Position numbers and translations under genes: made by a program
From: an uncultured Eubacteriaceae bacterium
GTDB taxonomy: Bacteria > Bacillota > Clostridia > Lachnospirales > CAG-274
Assembly (NCBI GenBank): GCA_947167715.1
Contig: CAMVJD010000035.1
Span: 1-32,228 of the forward strand
Direction: 5' to 3'
DNA length: 32,228 nt
The notes under the pieces: generated by a model
Databases searched by the model: none
Seen by the model: only the letters and a program-made list of their open reading frames with translations
Told to the model about the DNA's origin: nothing
Part shown: positions 21,792 through 29,893 of the stretch, in pieces
Numbering within the stretch: position 1 is the stretch's first letter
Layout of the letters: each line of letters begins with the position of its first letter

Positions 21792-23741
21792 TTATTCTTC
21801 TGCGGGAGCTTCTTCAGCCTCGGCAGGAGCCTCTGTCTTTTCCGGCTTGGGAAGAGTTTCCTTAATGCTAAGGCTTATCTTCTTACTGTCAAGGTCAAGC
21901 TCTGTTACCTTTGCGGAGATCTCCTGACCAACGGTAAGAACATCCTCGGGCTTTTCAACATGCTCGTAAGCTATCTGTGAAATATGAACAAGGCCGTCAA
22001 TACCCTCTTCAAGCTCGATAAATGCGCCAAAAGGTACCATTCTTACAACCTTGCCGCTAACTACATTGCCAACCGCATACTTTTCGGCAGCAAGCTTCCA
22101 CGGGTCTGCATCAAGATCCTTAAGAGAAAGGCTTATCTTGCCCTTTTCGGAGTTAACGTCAAGTACGGTTACCTTGACCTTATCGCCCTCTTTTAATACA
22201 TCCGAAACCTTCTTAATGCGGCCCCAGCTCATTTCGGAGATATGGATAAGACCGTCTACGCCGCCCAAATCAACAAATGCACCAAAATCAACTATACGGC
22301 TTACCGTACCGTCGATCCTGTCGCCAACATTGATAGTATCAAATACAGCCTTGCGTTTTTCATCGATCTCCTTTTGTGCAAGTGCCTTACGGCCTGCAAC
22401 TATCTTGCGGCGCTTAACATTATCATATTCAAGAATATTAAAGTCAAACTCCTGACCGATAAAGGACTTAAGATCCTCAACATATCTGTTTGATATCTGT
22501 GAAGAGGGAACAAATACGCGGATACCGTTGATAAGCGCAATAAGGCCGCCCTTTACCTGCTCTACGATCTTGCCCTTGATGGTGGTGCCCTCGTTGAAAG
22601 CAGCCTCGATATCATCATAGCCCTTTACTGCATCTATCTTCTTCTTTGACAGCTGAACATAACCTTCGCCGTCATTTACTCTTACTACATAAACATCAAT
22701 AACATCGCCTGCTTTTACAACATCGGCAGGATTGGTGTTAGGATCGTCAGAAAAATCACTGCGGCTGATTACGCCATCCGATTTAAAGCCAAGATTAACA
22801 GTTACATCACCTGTTTCGGATACCTGCATAACAGTACCCTTTACAATGTCGCCTGTACGCAAAGTCACAATAGACTCGTCAAGCATTTCCTCAAAAGATT
22901 TGTTTTCGTTTTCGCTCATAGTGTTTACAGCCTCCTTAATTATGGCCGGTGGTGTTGATGCACCTGCCGTTATACCAATTTTACCATACTTTAAAACAGA
23001 TTTCAAGTCTAAATCTACAAATGTTTCACATAAAAATGTATTTTTACAATATTTTTTACTAATTTCGTACAATTTTCGGGTGTTAGAACTCTTTTTATCC
23101 CCCAAAATTATCATACACTCGACCTGCTTTGCAATTTCGACAGCCTCATGCTGACGCTCGGCAGTTGCAAGACAAATTGTCCTGTTAAGCTCCAAATCTG
23201 TTTTATCGCATAAAATTTTTACTATTTCTTCATATATATCTGTCTGAAATGTAGTCTGCGATACCAGCGCATATTTTTTCCCGTCCTCGGGGACAAAGGC
23301 CTTGGCCTCCTCAATGCTTGAAATTATTACGGCGCTGTTTTCGCACCAGCCGTTTATGCCGACCACCTCGGGATGGTCGGGACTGCCGGTTATTATTATA
23401 TCCATACCGTTTTTATGCCTGTCGCTGACTATGCCGTGTATTTTTTTAACAAACGGGCAGGTGCAGTCAAAATATTTAAGCTTTTTTTCCTCCAGTTCCT
23501 TGTATACATCGGGCGGTACGCCGTGCGAGCGGATTATTATTTTGCCGTCGGGCGGTGCCTCGTCAAGGCTTTCTATAATATGTACACCCTTTTTCTCCAG
23601 ATCGCCCGTTACGGTTTTGTTATGTATTATCGGGCCGTAGGTATAAAGCTTGTTTTCACTTTCCGCCTTTTCATACGCGGTCTGTACGGCATTTTTTACG
23701 CCAAAGCAAAAGCCCGCGGTCTTTGCAAGTATAATTTCCAC
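21792..23741 (-). CDS. ispH: 4-hydroxy-3-methylbut-2-enyl diphosphate reductase fused to four S1 RNA-binding domains (IspH-RpsA)
   Basis: The N-terminal 285 residues are IspH, the last enzyme of the non-mevalonate isoprenoid pathway. Fe-S ligands Cys12, Cys95 and Cys190 are present, with His40, His123 and catalytic Glu125 in PDHPEV. A Lys/Glu-rich joint leads to four S1 repeats (about 296-362, 380-447, 466-535, 551-620) as in ribosomal protein S1, and a tail rich in Ala, Pro and Glu. Repeats 3 and 4 are the most canonical ([20 protein letters not shown]). The fusion is characteristic of Clostridia, though why the two activities are joined is not known. Translation starts at GTG 23741 with AAGGTGAT 5 nt upstream. 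It follows the AroH-Cmk gene by 16 nt in one operon. Confidence 0.96.
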   Translation of the reverse strand: MEIILAKTAGFCFGVKNAVQTAYEKAESENKLYTYGPIIHNKTVTGDLEKKGVHIIESLDEAPPDGKIIIRSHGVPPDVYKELEEKKLKYFDCTCPFVKKIHGIVSDRHKNGMDIIITGSPDHPEVVGINGWCENSAVIISSIEEAKAFVPEDGKKYALVSQTTFQTDIYEEIVKILCDKTDLELNRTICLATAERQHEAVEIAKQVECMIILGDKKSSNTRKLYEISKKYCKNTFLCETFVDLDLKSVLKYGKIGITAGASTPPAIIKEAVNTMSENENKSFEEMLDESIVTLRTGDIVKGTVMQVSETGDVTVNLGFKSDGVISRSDFSDDPNTNPADVVKAGDVIDVYVVRVNDGEGYVQLSKKKIDAVKGYDDIEAAFNEGTTIKGKIVEQVKGGLIALINGIRVFVPSSQISNRYVEDLKSFIGQEFDFNILEYDNVKRRKIVAGRKALAQKEIDEKRKAVFDTINVGDRIDGTVSRIVDFGAFVDLGGVDGLIHISEMSWGRIKKVSDVLKEGDKVKVTVLDVNSEKGKISLSLKDLDADPWKLAAEKYAVGNVVSGKVVRMVPFGAFIELEEGIDGLVHISQIAYEHVEKPEDVLTVGQEISAKVTELDLDSKKISLSIKETLPKPEKTEAPAEAEEAPAEE

Positions 23742-23757
23742 TTGATATCACCTTCTT

Positions 23758-24789
23758 TTAAAGCAGCGCCTGCCTTATAAGCTCGGCAATTTCCTGCTTT
23801 ACCTGCACTATTTTCATATTTGTGGTATCTATTATGGTCGCATCCTCGGCTATGACAAGGGGGTTTACCGTGCGCTCCCTGTCCTGCTTGTCACGCGCCA
23901 TTATCTCATCAAGCACCTTGTAAAAGTCTGCCTCTATGCCCTTTTGTGCCAGCTCGCCGCAGCGGCGCTTTGCACGCTCGGCAACATCCGCATCAAGGTA
24001 CACCTTTACCTGTGCATCAGGCAGTACGTTGCTGCCGATATCGCGGCCGTCCATAATAACATTGTTGTTTTTGGCTATCTCGCGCTGAAGCTTGACAAGT
24101 ATGCGGCGCACCTCGGGTATTTTGGCAACTGCTGATGCCGCATCTGCGACCTCCTGCGTGCGGATATCATCGGTAATATCCACGGCATCTGCAAATATCC
24201 TCTGTCTGCCGTCAATATAGCATATCTCCATATTTACATTGCCCGCAAGCTCCGCCGCGCGCTCGGCATTGTTGGGGTCTATGCCGTTTTCAAGGCATTT
24301 ATAGCCGATACTGCGGTACATAGCGCCCGTATCCACATATATAAAACCAAGCTCCGCCGCAAGCTCCTTTGCGACCGTGCTTTTGCCGCTGCCCGCAGGA
24401 CCGTCTATAGCTACAGCCACATTTTTGCCCTTGCCCGCAATATCGGGGCGCAGCTTAACGGCATCCTTTAAATACACAAACCGGACATCGGCCTGTGATT
24501 TTACGGTCTCGGCCTCCACCTGCACACGGATGCACTTTTCAAGGCTGTCGCGCACATACATTTCCTGTGCGCACATAAGCGATGCCGAAACAATGCCCAG
24601 CTCCCTTGCCGCAACAGCGGGATAGGCCGCATCAAGATCGCGTGTGGCGGTAAATAAAACGGAAACTATATCCTCTATTTTAAGTGAATTTTGGTTTATT
24701 ATCTCCTTTAAAAGGTTTCTTGTGTTAAGTAAAATATCCTCGCGCGTGTTGGCATCCACCGTTACCGCGCCTCTTATGCAGCATCTCAT
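23758..24789 (-). CDS. cmk: Fusion of AroH-type chorismate mutase and cytidylate kinase
   Basis: Residues 1-117 are an AroH-class chorismate mutase (chorismate to prephenate, for Phe/Tyr). Arg6, Cys73, Glu76, Arg88 and Tyr106 match the active-site residues Arg7, Cys75, Glu78, Arg90 and Tyr108 of the B. subtilis enzyme. After LRPDIAGKGKN comes a complete (d)CMP kinase: P-loop GPAGSGKST (130-138), DTGAMYRS, and DGRDIGSNV. Both active sites look intact, so the protein is probably bifunctional. In many Clostridia aroH and cmk are adjacent genes; here they are one frame with almost no linker and no internal ribosome site that I can see. AAGGAG is 8 nt before ATG. It lies between the HI0933 flavoprotein and IspH-S1; plsC, often found here in relatives, is absent. 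Confidence 0.94.
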   Translation of the reverse strand: MRCCIRGAVTVDANTREDILLNTRNLLKEIINQNSLKIEDIVSVLFTATRDLDAAYPAVAARELGIVSASLMCAQEMYVRDSLEKCIRVQVEAETVKSQADVRFVYLKDAVKLRPDIAGKGKNVAVAIDGPAGSGKSTVAKELAAELGFIYVDTGAMYRSIGYKCLENGIDPNNAERAAELAGNVNMEICYIDGRQRIFADAVDITDDIRTQEVADAASAVAKIPEVRRILVKLQREIAKNNNVIMDGRDIGSNVLPDAQVKVYLDADVAERAKRRCGELAQKGIEADFYKVLDEIMARDKQDRERTVNPLVIAEDATIIDTTNMKIVQVKQEIAELIRQALL

Positions 24790-24807
24790 ATCGGTTACTC
24801 CTTATAA

Positions 24808-26031
24808 TTATATGTAATTTCCCGCCAAAAAAGCGGTAGAAAAAGCTATTTGCAAATTAAACCCGCCCGTAAAGGCATCCGCATCTATCACCTCGCCGCA
24901 AAACGACAGCCCCTCGACTATTTTCGAGCGCATGGTGGACGGGTCTATCTCGTCAACATTTACCCCACCCGAGGTTATGACCGCCTCGTTAAAGCCCGTA
25001 GGCCCCGTAAGGGTCAATTTAAAGCATTTTAAAAGGCTTAAAATCCGTCTGCGCTCCTCCTTGGTAATGCCGTTTACCTTTTTATCGCCGTCAATACCGC
25101 TTAATTGAACGATCACGGGTATCAGCTTTTGCGGCAAAAGGTCATCAAGTGCATTTTTAAAGGCCTTGTTTGCGTATTTTGAAAAATCCTTTAAAATCCT
25201 TTGGTCAAGCTCCTTTTCGTCAAGGGCAGGCTTAAGGTCGATCTCCAGCTCTACCCTGTCCTTTTCAAAGGCGCGCATAACATAGGCGCTGCCCGAAAGC
25301 ACCAGCGGCCCCGTTACGCCAAAGTGAGCAAACATCAGCTCGCCCTGCTCGGAATATACGGTCTTGCCGTTTACCAAAAACCTTGCACCTATGTTTTTAA
25401 GGCTAAGCCCCATAAGCTTTGCACAAATATCCTCTTTTACCTTTAAGGGGACAAGGGACGGATAAAGCCTTGTAACGCTGTGGCCGCACTTTTTTGCAAA
25501 CCTGTAGCCATCGCCGTCCGAGCCCGTAGAGCGGTAGCTCATACCGCCGGTAGCGATAATAACGCCGTCACAGCTTAATTTTTTTTCGCCAAGGTCAACA
25601 CCCGTAATTTTGCCGTTTTTCATAATAAGGCCCTTAACCTTGGTGTTGAGCATGATTTTTACATTTTGCTGCTCCAAAAAGCGCTTAAGCCCCTTTATAA
25701 TATCGCTTGATTTGTCGCTTACGGGAAAAACACGGCTGCCGCGCTCGGTTTTAAGCGGTATGCCCATATCCTCAAAAAACGCCATGGTGTCCTGCGAGGT
25801 AAAGCTGTAAAAAGCGCTGTACAAAAAGTACGGGTTGCTTACCGTGTTTGCGATAAGCCCCTCGGGGTCGGTGTTGTTGGTAACATTACAGCGCCCCTTG
25901 CCCGTTATAAACAGCTTTTTGCCAAGCTTTTCGTTTTTTTCTATAAGTATGGTGTCATTCCCGTTTTTGGCCGACATCCCCGCCGCCAGCATACCTGCGG
26001 GGCCGCCGCCTATAACGATAACCTTTTTCAT
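24808..26031 (-). CDS. HI0933-family NAD(P)/FAD-dependent flavoprotein (BaiN-like)
   Basis: The protein is 407 aa from ATG 26031, where the Rossmann motif VIVIGGGPAGMLAAG begins at residue 4. Further FAD-binding features are EKNEKLGKKLFITGKGRCN (32-50), GVIIATGGMSYRSTGSDGDG, TSGGVNVDEI and the C-terminal GEVIDADAFTGGFNLQIAF. This is the HI0933/YhiN family; one member has been linked to bile-acid metabolism, but the substrate of most is unknown. The 27-residue longer reading frame start would overlap rpiR and is rejected. It is separated from rpiR by 4 nt and followed by the AroH-Cmk gene after 18 nt, a clostridial neighbourhood conserved in many genomes as far as I recall. Confidence 0.93.
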   Translation of the reverse strand: MKKVIVIGGGPAGMLAAGMSAKNGNDTILIEKNEKLGKKLFITGKGRCNVTNNTDPEGLIANTVSNPYFLYSAFYSFTSQDTMAFFEDMGIPLKTERGSRVFPVSDKSSDIIKGLKRFLEQQNVKIMLNTKVKGLIMKNGKITGVDLGEKKLSCDGVIIATGGMSYRSTGSDGDGYRFAKKCGHSVTRLYPSLVPLKVKEDICAKLMGLSLKNIGARFLVNGKTVYSEQGELMFAHFGVTGPLVLSGSAYVMRAFEKDRVELEIDLKPALDEKELDQRILKDFSKYANKAFKNALDDLLPQKLIPVIVQLSGIDGDKKVNGITKEERRRILSLLKCFKLTLTGPTGFNEAVITSGGVNVDEIDPSTMRSKIVEGLSFCGEVIDADAFTGGFNLQIAFSTAFLAGNYI

Positions 26032-26035
26032 AATA

Positions 26036-26926
26036 TCAGACCTTTTTTTCGGTATTGCCCGTGGGGGCGTATACCTGATACTCGCCCCAAAGCTCCTCCA
26101 GCCTGTCAAGGCTGTGCTCCAGCTCGTCCTGCTTGTTAAGGCTTATTGCGACCAAAAGCGCATTTATTACGCTTAAGGGCGCCACCAGCGAATCTATAAA
26201 GCTTAACATATCGCTGCGCGCCGTTAAAAGATAATCCGCATACTGCGCAAGCGGTGAGTGCTTGCCGTCGGTAAGGGCAACAGTCTTGGCGCCGTTTTTG
26301 CTTGCATACTGCATAGCCTTGACTGTACGGCTTGAATAGCGCGGAAAGCTGATAGCTATAAACACATCGTTTTCGTCTATCCTGAATATACCCTCAAATA
26401 TTTCGGTAAGATTACTGCCGCTGACATTCACTACATTGTCAAGCATCAAATTAAGATAAAATGCCAAAAACGATGACAGCGGTGCCGAGCTGCGGCCGCC
26501 CACAATATATATCTTTTTTGCCTTTAAAAGCACTTTTACCGCATCCTCAAACACATTTTCCTCTATCTCGTCAAGGGTCGAGAAAATGCGGTCGCTGTCG
26601 CTTTGCAATATTGTCTGTAAAAGTGTTTTATCCTTTTTTATTATCTGTTCGGTCGAAACACGCATACGCTGCGCCGCGGTAAGGCGGTTTTTGACCAATT
26701 CCTCCAAGGCGCGCTGCAGCTTGGGATAACCGTCAAAGCCCAGCTCGTTTGCAAAACGCACTACCGTTGACTCGCTGACACCGGCTATCTCGCCAAGCCT
26801 TGCCGCGGTAAGGTATACCGCCTGGTCATAATGCTCGGTCAAAAAGGCGGCAATACGCTTTTGCCCCTTGCTGAACCCCGACATTCTGCTTTCTATAATA
26901 TCCAAAAGATCCGTTGCTTCCGTCAT
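26036..26926 (-). CDS. RpiR-family transcriptional regulator (HTH plus SIS domain)
   Basis: The protein is 296 aa. Residues 1-77 are the RpiR helix-turn-helix (AARLGEIAGVSESTVVRFAN is the recognition region). From about 125 to 260 follows a SIS domain that binds phosphosugars (KIYIVGGRSSAPLSSF, IAISFPRYSSRT, VALTDGKHSPLAQYAD). ATG 26926 is chosen, because GAGGG lies 9 nt upstream and homology begins just after; the frame is open for another 36 codons without support. It is the first gene of the four-gene leftward operon. Such regulators usually control sugar catabolism genes; none is adjacent on this strand, so its targets are unknown and it might simply be autoregulated. Confidence 0.93.
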   Translation of the reverse strand: MTEATDLLDIIESRMSGFSKGQKRIAAFLTEHYDQAVYLTAARLGEIAGVSESTVVRFANELGFDGYPKLQRALEELVKNRLTAAQRMRVSTEQIIKKDKTLLQTILQSDSDRIFSTLDEIEENVFEDAVKVLLKAKKIYIVGGRSSAPLSSFLAFYLNLMLDNVVNVSGSNLTEIFEGIFRIDENDVFIAISFPRYSSRTVKAMQYASKNGAKTVALTDGKHSPLAQYADYLLTARSDMLSFIDSLVAPLSVINALLVAISLNKQDELEHSLDRLEELWGEYQVYAPTGNTEKKV

Positions 26927-26990
26927 TTTAAATTTCCCTCTTTTATTTTGGATTAGAGCGATATGCGCCCTGTAAATACATATTTTTATT

Positions 26991-27019
26991 ATTATATCAC
27001 ATAAAAAACAAAAATGCAA
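26991..27019 (-). promoter_or_regulatory. Promoter of the rpiR-flavoprotein-aroH/cmk-ispH operon
   Basis: On the minus strand TTGCAT (27019-27014), a 17-nt spacer and TATAAT (26996-26991), with TGA before the -10 forming an extended -10. It lies about 65 nt before the rpiR ATG. The 436-nt non-coding stretch 26927-27362 otherwise holds the inverted-repeat element and the cls promoter. Confidence 0.82.
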
Positions 27020-27062
27020 ATAATGAATTTTCATAGGCCCCGTAAAGTTTTATGCTCCCACC

Positions 27063-27204
27063 CGGCAAGCCCCGCAAATGTTTTTCGGCGTCAGCTCACA
27101 ACTTTTGGCATAGCCAAAAGCCAATTGCTTTGCAATTTTCCGCATCTATCTTTGCGGTTGAATGTATATCCGCTGTAAGCCGAAATTATTTGCGGGGCTT
27201 GACG
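27063..27204. repeat. MITE-like element with terminal inverted repeats and internal hairpins (142 bp)
   Basis: The left end (27063-27089) starts CGGCAAGCCCCGCAAATG. The right end, read on the other strand, starts CGTCAAGCCCCGCAAATA; both continue to TTCGGC, giving imperfect 26-27 nt terminal inverted repeats. Inside are three more perfect small hairpins: CTTTTGGC/GCCAAAAG (27102-27120), AATTGC/GCAATT (27123-27137) and CCGCA/TGCGG (27140-27157). No protein can be encoded. It sits between the divergent rpiR and cls promoters, and a shorter relative is at 3615-3703. I see no direct-repeat target duplication. Confidence 0.75.
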
Positions 27205-27252
27205 AAAAACAAAAAAACGAAAAAAATGGGGAAGCTCAAAAATCATTACATA

Positions 27253-27281
27253 TTGATAATATAAAAAAAAAGTGTTAAAAT
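27253..27281 (+). promoter_or_regulatory. Promoter of the cardiolipin synthase gene
   Basis: TTGATA (27253-27258), a 17-nt spacer ending TGT, and TAAAAT (27276-27281) form a reasonable sigma-A promoter with extended -10. It lies about 80 nt upstream of the ATG. Confidence 0.65.
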
Positions 27282-27362
27282 AAAATATAGTTATCTATAA
27301 AAAATTTTAAAACGCCTGTAATAATTACAGCCAAATATCACATGACCAAAGGAAGAAAGCAT

Positions 27363-28913
27363 ATGGAAAATTCGGGAAAGCGAATAAAACGAAGCCTGCT
27401 GCGCATCATTTTGGGCCGTGCGGGGTTTACCGCCGTTGCCCTTATAGCACAGCTTATGATAATAATTTCATATTTCAGCTATTTACAGGCTTATTCCGAG
27501 GCGGTAACTGCCGTACTTTACATCCTGACCTTCGGCGTGCTTTTGCACATAATAAACAAGGACGAAAACCCCAGCTATAAAATAGCGTGGCTTTTGCCGG
27601 TGGCTATTTTCCCCGTTTTTGGGGCAATGCTGTTTTTATTTTTTAAGCTTCAGCCGACAGTAGTGCTTACAAATAAAATATTAAGGCATAATATCGCAGT
27701 TTCGGCGCCCTGTTTAAAGCAGGATAAAAAAGTGCGCACCGCCTTTGAGCAAGAATGGAAAAACGCCCGCGGCTTTATCCACTATATGAACAAATACGCA
27801 GGCTACCCCGTCTGCGCAAATACCGAAGTAAAATATTTTTCGCTTGGTGACGAGTTTATACCCGCCCTTTTAGATGAGCTTGAAAAGGCGCGCGAATATA
27901 TTTTTTTGGAATATTTTATAATTGACCGCGGCGAAGTATGGGGCAAGGTACTTGACATACTTAAAAGAAAGGCTGCGCAGGGGGTAGAGATAAGGCTGAT
28001 GTATGACGGCCTTTGCTCGGTGGCTATGCTGCCGTACAACTATCCGCGCATACTTGCGGATATGGACATAGCCTGCCGTGTTTTCAACCCCGTAAGGCCG
28101 TTTTTATCCAGCGCGCAGAACAACCGCGACCACCGCAAGATCTGTGTTATTGACGGCAAAACGGGCTTTACTGGCGGCATCAATCTGGCCGATGAATACG
28201 CCAATATAATAGACCGCTTCGGGCATTGGAAGGATACGGGCGTAATGCTTAAGGGCGATGCGGTAAACAATCTTACGATGATGTTTTTGCAAATGTGGCA
28301 TATAAGCGACAGCCCGCAGGCCGATTACGAAAAATATATGTCAAAGCCGTCCGATATAACGGCACGCGGCTTTGTGCTGCCATACGGTGACAGCCCGCTC
28401 GATAACGAGCCGGTAGGCAAAACCGTTTATATGCATATTTTAAATACCGCATCGGATTATGTGCATATAATGACACCTTATCTTATACTTGATTACGAAA
28501 TGGAACAATGCATTATATCCGCCGCCAAGCGCGGTGTGGAGGTAAGCCTTATCCTGCCGCACAAGCCCGACAAAAAATATGCCTTTTATCTTGCGCACTC
28601 ACACTATCCCACGCTTTTAAAGGCGGGTGTAAAAATTTATGAGTACAGCCCCGGCTTTGTACACGCAAAAAATTATACCTCGGACGATAAAAAGGCCGTT
28701 GTCGGCTCTATAAATATGGATTTCAGAAGCCTGTATCTGCATTGGGAATGTGCCTGCTATATGTACGACACCCCCTGTGTTGCCGATATAGAGCAGGATT
28801 TTAAAAATACACTTAAACAATGTCAGCGTATAACCGAAGCCGATCTGAAAAATATTTCTTTGTTTGAGCATATTGCGGAAAGGCTTTTAAGTATTATTGC
28901 CCCGCTTATGTAA
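27363..28913 (+). CDS. cls: Cardiolipin synthase (phospholipase D superfamily)
   Basis: It condenses two phosphatidylglycerol molecules to cardiolipin in the membrane. The protein (516 aa from ATG 27363, with AAAGGA 9 nt upstream) has a basic N-terminus, membrane segments at about residues 15-36, 42-62 and 70-92 (PLDc_N region), and two PLD domains. The HKD motifs are HRKICVIDGKTGFTGGIN and HAKNYTSDDKKAVVGSIN, each with the HxK(x)4D signature. The family length is typical of Gram-positive Cls. It stands alone with its own promoter and ends in a strong bidirectional terminator. There are no unusual residues in the active sites. Confidence 0.95.
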   Translation: MENSGKRIKRSLLRIILGRAGFTAVALIAQLMIIISYFSYLQAYSEAVTAVLYILTFGVLLHIINKDENPSYKIAWLLPVAIFPVFGAMLFLFFKLQPTVVLTNKILRHNIAVSAPCLKQDKKVRTAFEQEWKNARGFIHYMNKYAGYPVCANTEVKYFSLGDEFIPALLDELEKAREYIFLEYFIIDRGEVWGKVLDILKRKAAQGVEIRLMYDGLCSVAMLPYNYPRILADMDIACRVFNPVRPFLSSAQNNRDHRKICVIDGKTGFTGGINLADEYANIIDRFGHWKDTGVMLKGDAVNNLTMMFLQMWHISDSPQADYEKYMSKPSDITARGFVLPYGDSPLDNEPVGKTVYMHILNTASDYVHIMTPYLILDYEMEQCIISAAKRGVEVSLILPHKPDKKYAFYLAHSHYPTLLKAGVKIYEYSPGFVHAKNYTSDDKKAVVGSINMDFRSLYLHWECACYMYDTPCVADIEQDFKNTLKQCQRITEADLKNISLFEHIAERLLSIIAPLM

Positions 28914-28974
28914 AAAAGATCCCGCACCCCGGATGCCGCATCATGCGACAGCCCCAAGGCCGGGATCTTTTTTT
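28912..28974. terminator. Bidirectional terminator shared by cls and the UbiA gene
   Basis: AAAAAAGATCCCG (28912-28924) pairs with CGGGATCTTTTTT (28961-28973), with inner pairing including CGCAT/ATGCG. T-runs occur on both strands. The TAA stop codon of the leftward UbiA gene lies in the A/T flank of the stem. Confidence 0.88.
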
Positions 28975-29842
28975 ATAAAATATATAAAATAACAAACATT
29001 ATTGCAAAATACAAGATGCTGAGTGCCAGCAGTACCTTATCGCCAAGCAGCACTTCGACCGGGTCACCGTCGCCGCCGCTATCCACGTCAAGGCCGTATT
29101 TCATTGTAATTATAAACACAAGCGGAACGGTAAAAACTATACAGTTGCTTCTGTAATGATCAACGGTAGTTCCTTCCATGCTCCAAAGCGCATAAAAAAC
29201 ATTTGCAAGCGTAAGACAGATATACATATATTTGTCCAAAAAATTTATGGAGTAATATTTTAAGACTGCGCGCGTTTCCGTCCCCGCCTTAAGCTCGTTG
29301 CGGCGTTTGCCGAGCGCAAAGTAAAACGCCATAAAAAGCACTATAAGGTACAGCCAGTTTGATATAACTATTTCCGTTACATATGCGCCATACAAAACAC
29401 GGATGAAAAAGCCCGCCGTAAGTATGGCAATATCCAATACGGGCTTATTTTTAAGGCCGCAGCTGTAGGCAATATTTATAAACAAATATATAAGCGGAAA
29501 CAGCAGAGACGCGGGCTCCAAAAACAAAAGGTCAAGCACCAACGCTGCGGCTATAAACAGCACGGCCGTAACCGCCGCAGTTTTTACCGATATTGCCCCG
29601 CTTGCTATAGGCCGCTTGCATTTAGTGGGGTGCAGCCTGTCCTTTTCCCTGTCCCTTATATCGTTTACAATATATATGCAGGAAGAAAACAGGCAAAATG
29701 CCACAAAAGCGACCGTCCCGTCAAATATTTTTTTTGTATCAAAAAACTGTCCGCTGCAAATAAGCGCCACATACACCAACAAATTTTTTATGTAATGGCG
29801 CACCCTTATCATGGAAAGAAAATTTCTTATCCGAACGGTCAT
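28973..29842 (-). CDS. UbiA-family prenyltransferase, decaprenyl-phosphate phosphoribosyltransferase-like
   Basis: This integral membrane enzyme (289 aa) has about eight hydrophobic segments. The prenyl-diphosphate/metal motif is NDIRDREKD (60-68, NDxxDxxxD), followed by RLHPTKCKRPIASGAIS, which is closest to the subfamily that transfers phosphoribose to a polyprenyl phosphate (first step of decaprenyl-phosphoryl-arabinose formation in mycobacteria). In Clostridia the product is unknown. The second Asp-rich site is less clear; DVDSGGDGDPVEVLLGDK is visible near the C-terminus. AAAGGAG is 7 nt before ATG. It follows the GH9 gene by 51 nt on the same strand, with no terminator between them, so it may be cotranscribed although the functions do not obviously connect. 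Confidence 0.88.
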   Translation of the reverse strand: MTVRIRNFLSMIRVRHYIKNLLVYVALICSGQFFDTKKIFDGTVAFVAFCLFSSCIYIVNDIRDREKDRLHPTKCKRPIASGAISVKTAAVTAVLFIAAALVLDLLFLEPASLLFPLIYLFINIAYSCGLKNKPVLDIAILTAGFFIRVLYGAYVTEIVISNWLYLIVLFMAFYFALGKRRNELKAGTETRAVLKYYSINFLDKYMYICLTLANVFYALWSMEGTTVDHYRSNCIVFTVPLVFIITMKYGLDVDSGGDGDPVEVLLGDKVLLALSILYFAIMFVILYIL

Positions 29843-29893
29843 TTTGTACTCCTTTCTGTTTTATACAAAACAGCTTTAGCATATTACGGGCTT

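Noticed and set aside
27052..27264. Small reading frame of 70 codons through the inverted-repeat element
   Set aside because: It is composed of the element's hairpins, has no ribosome site, and is not kept in the short copy.
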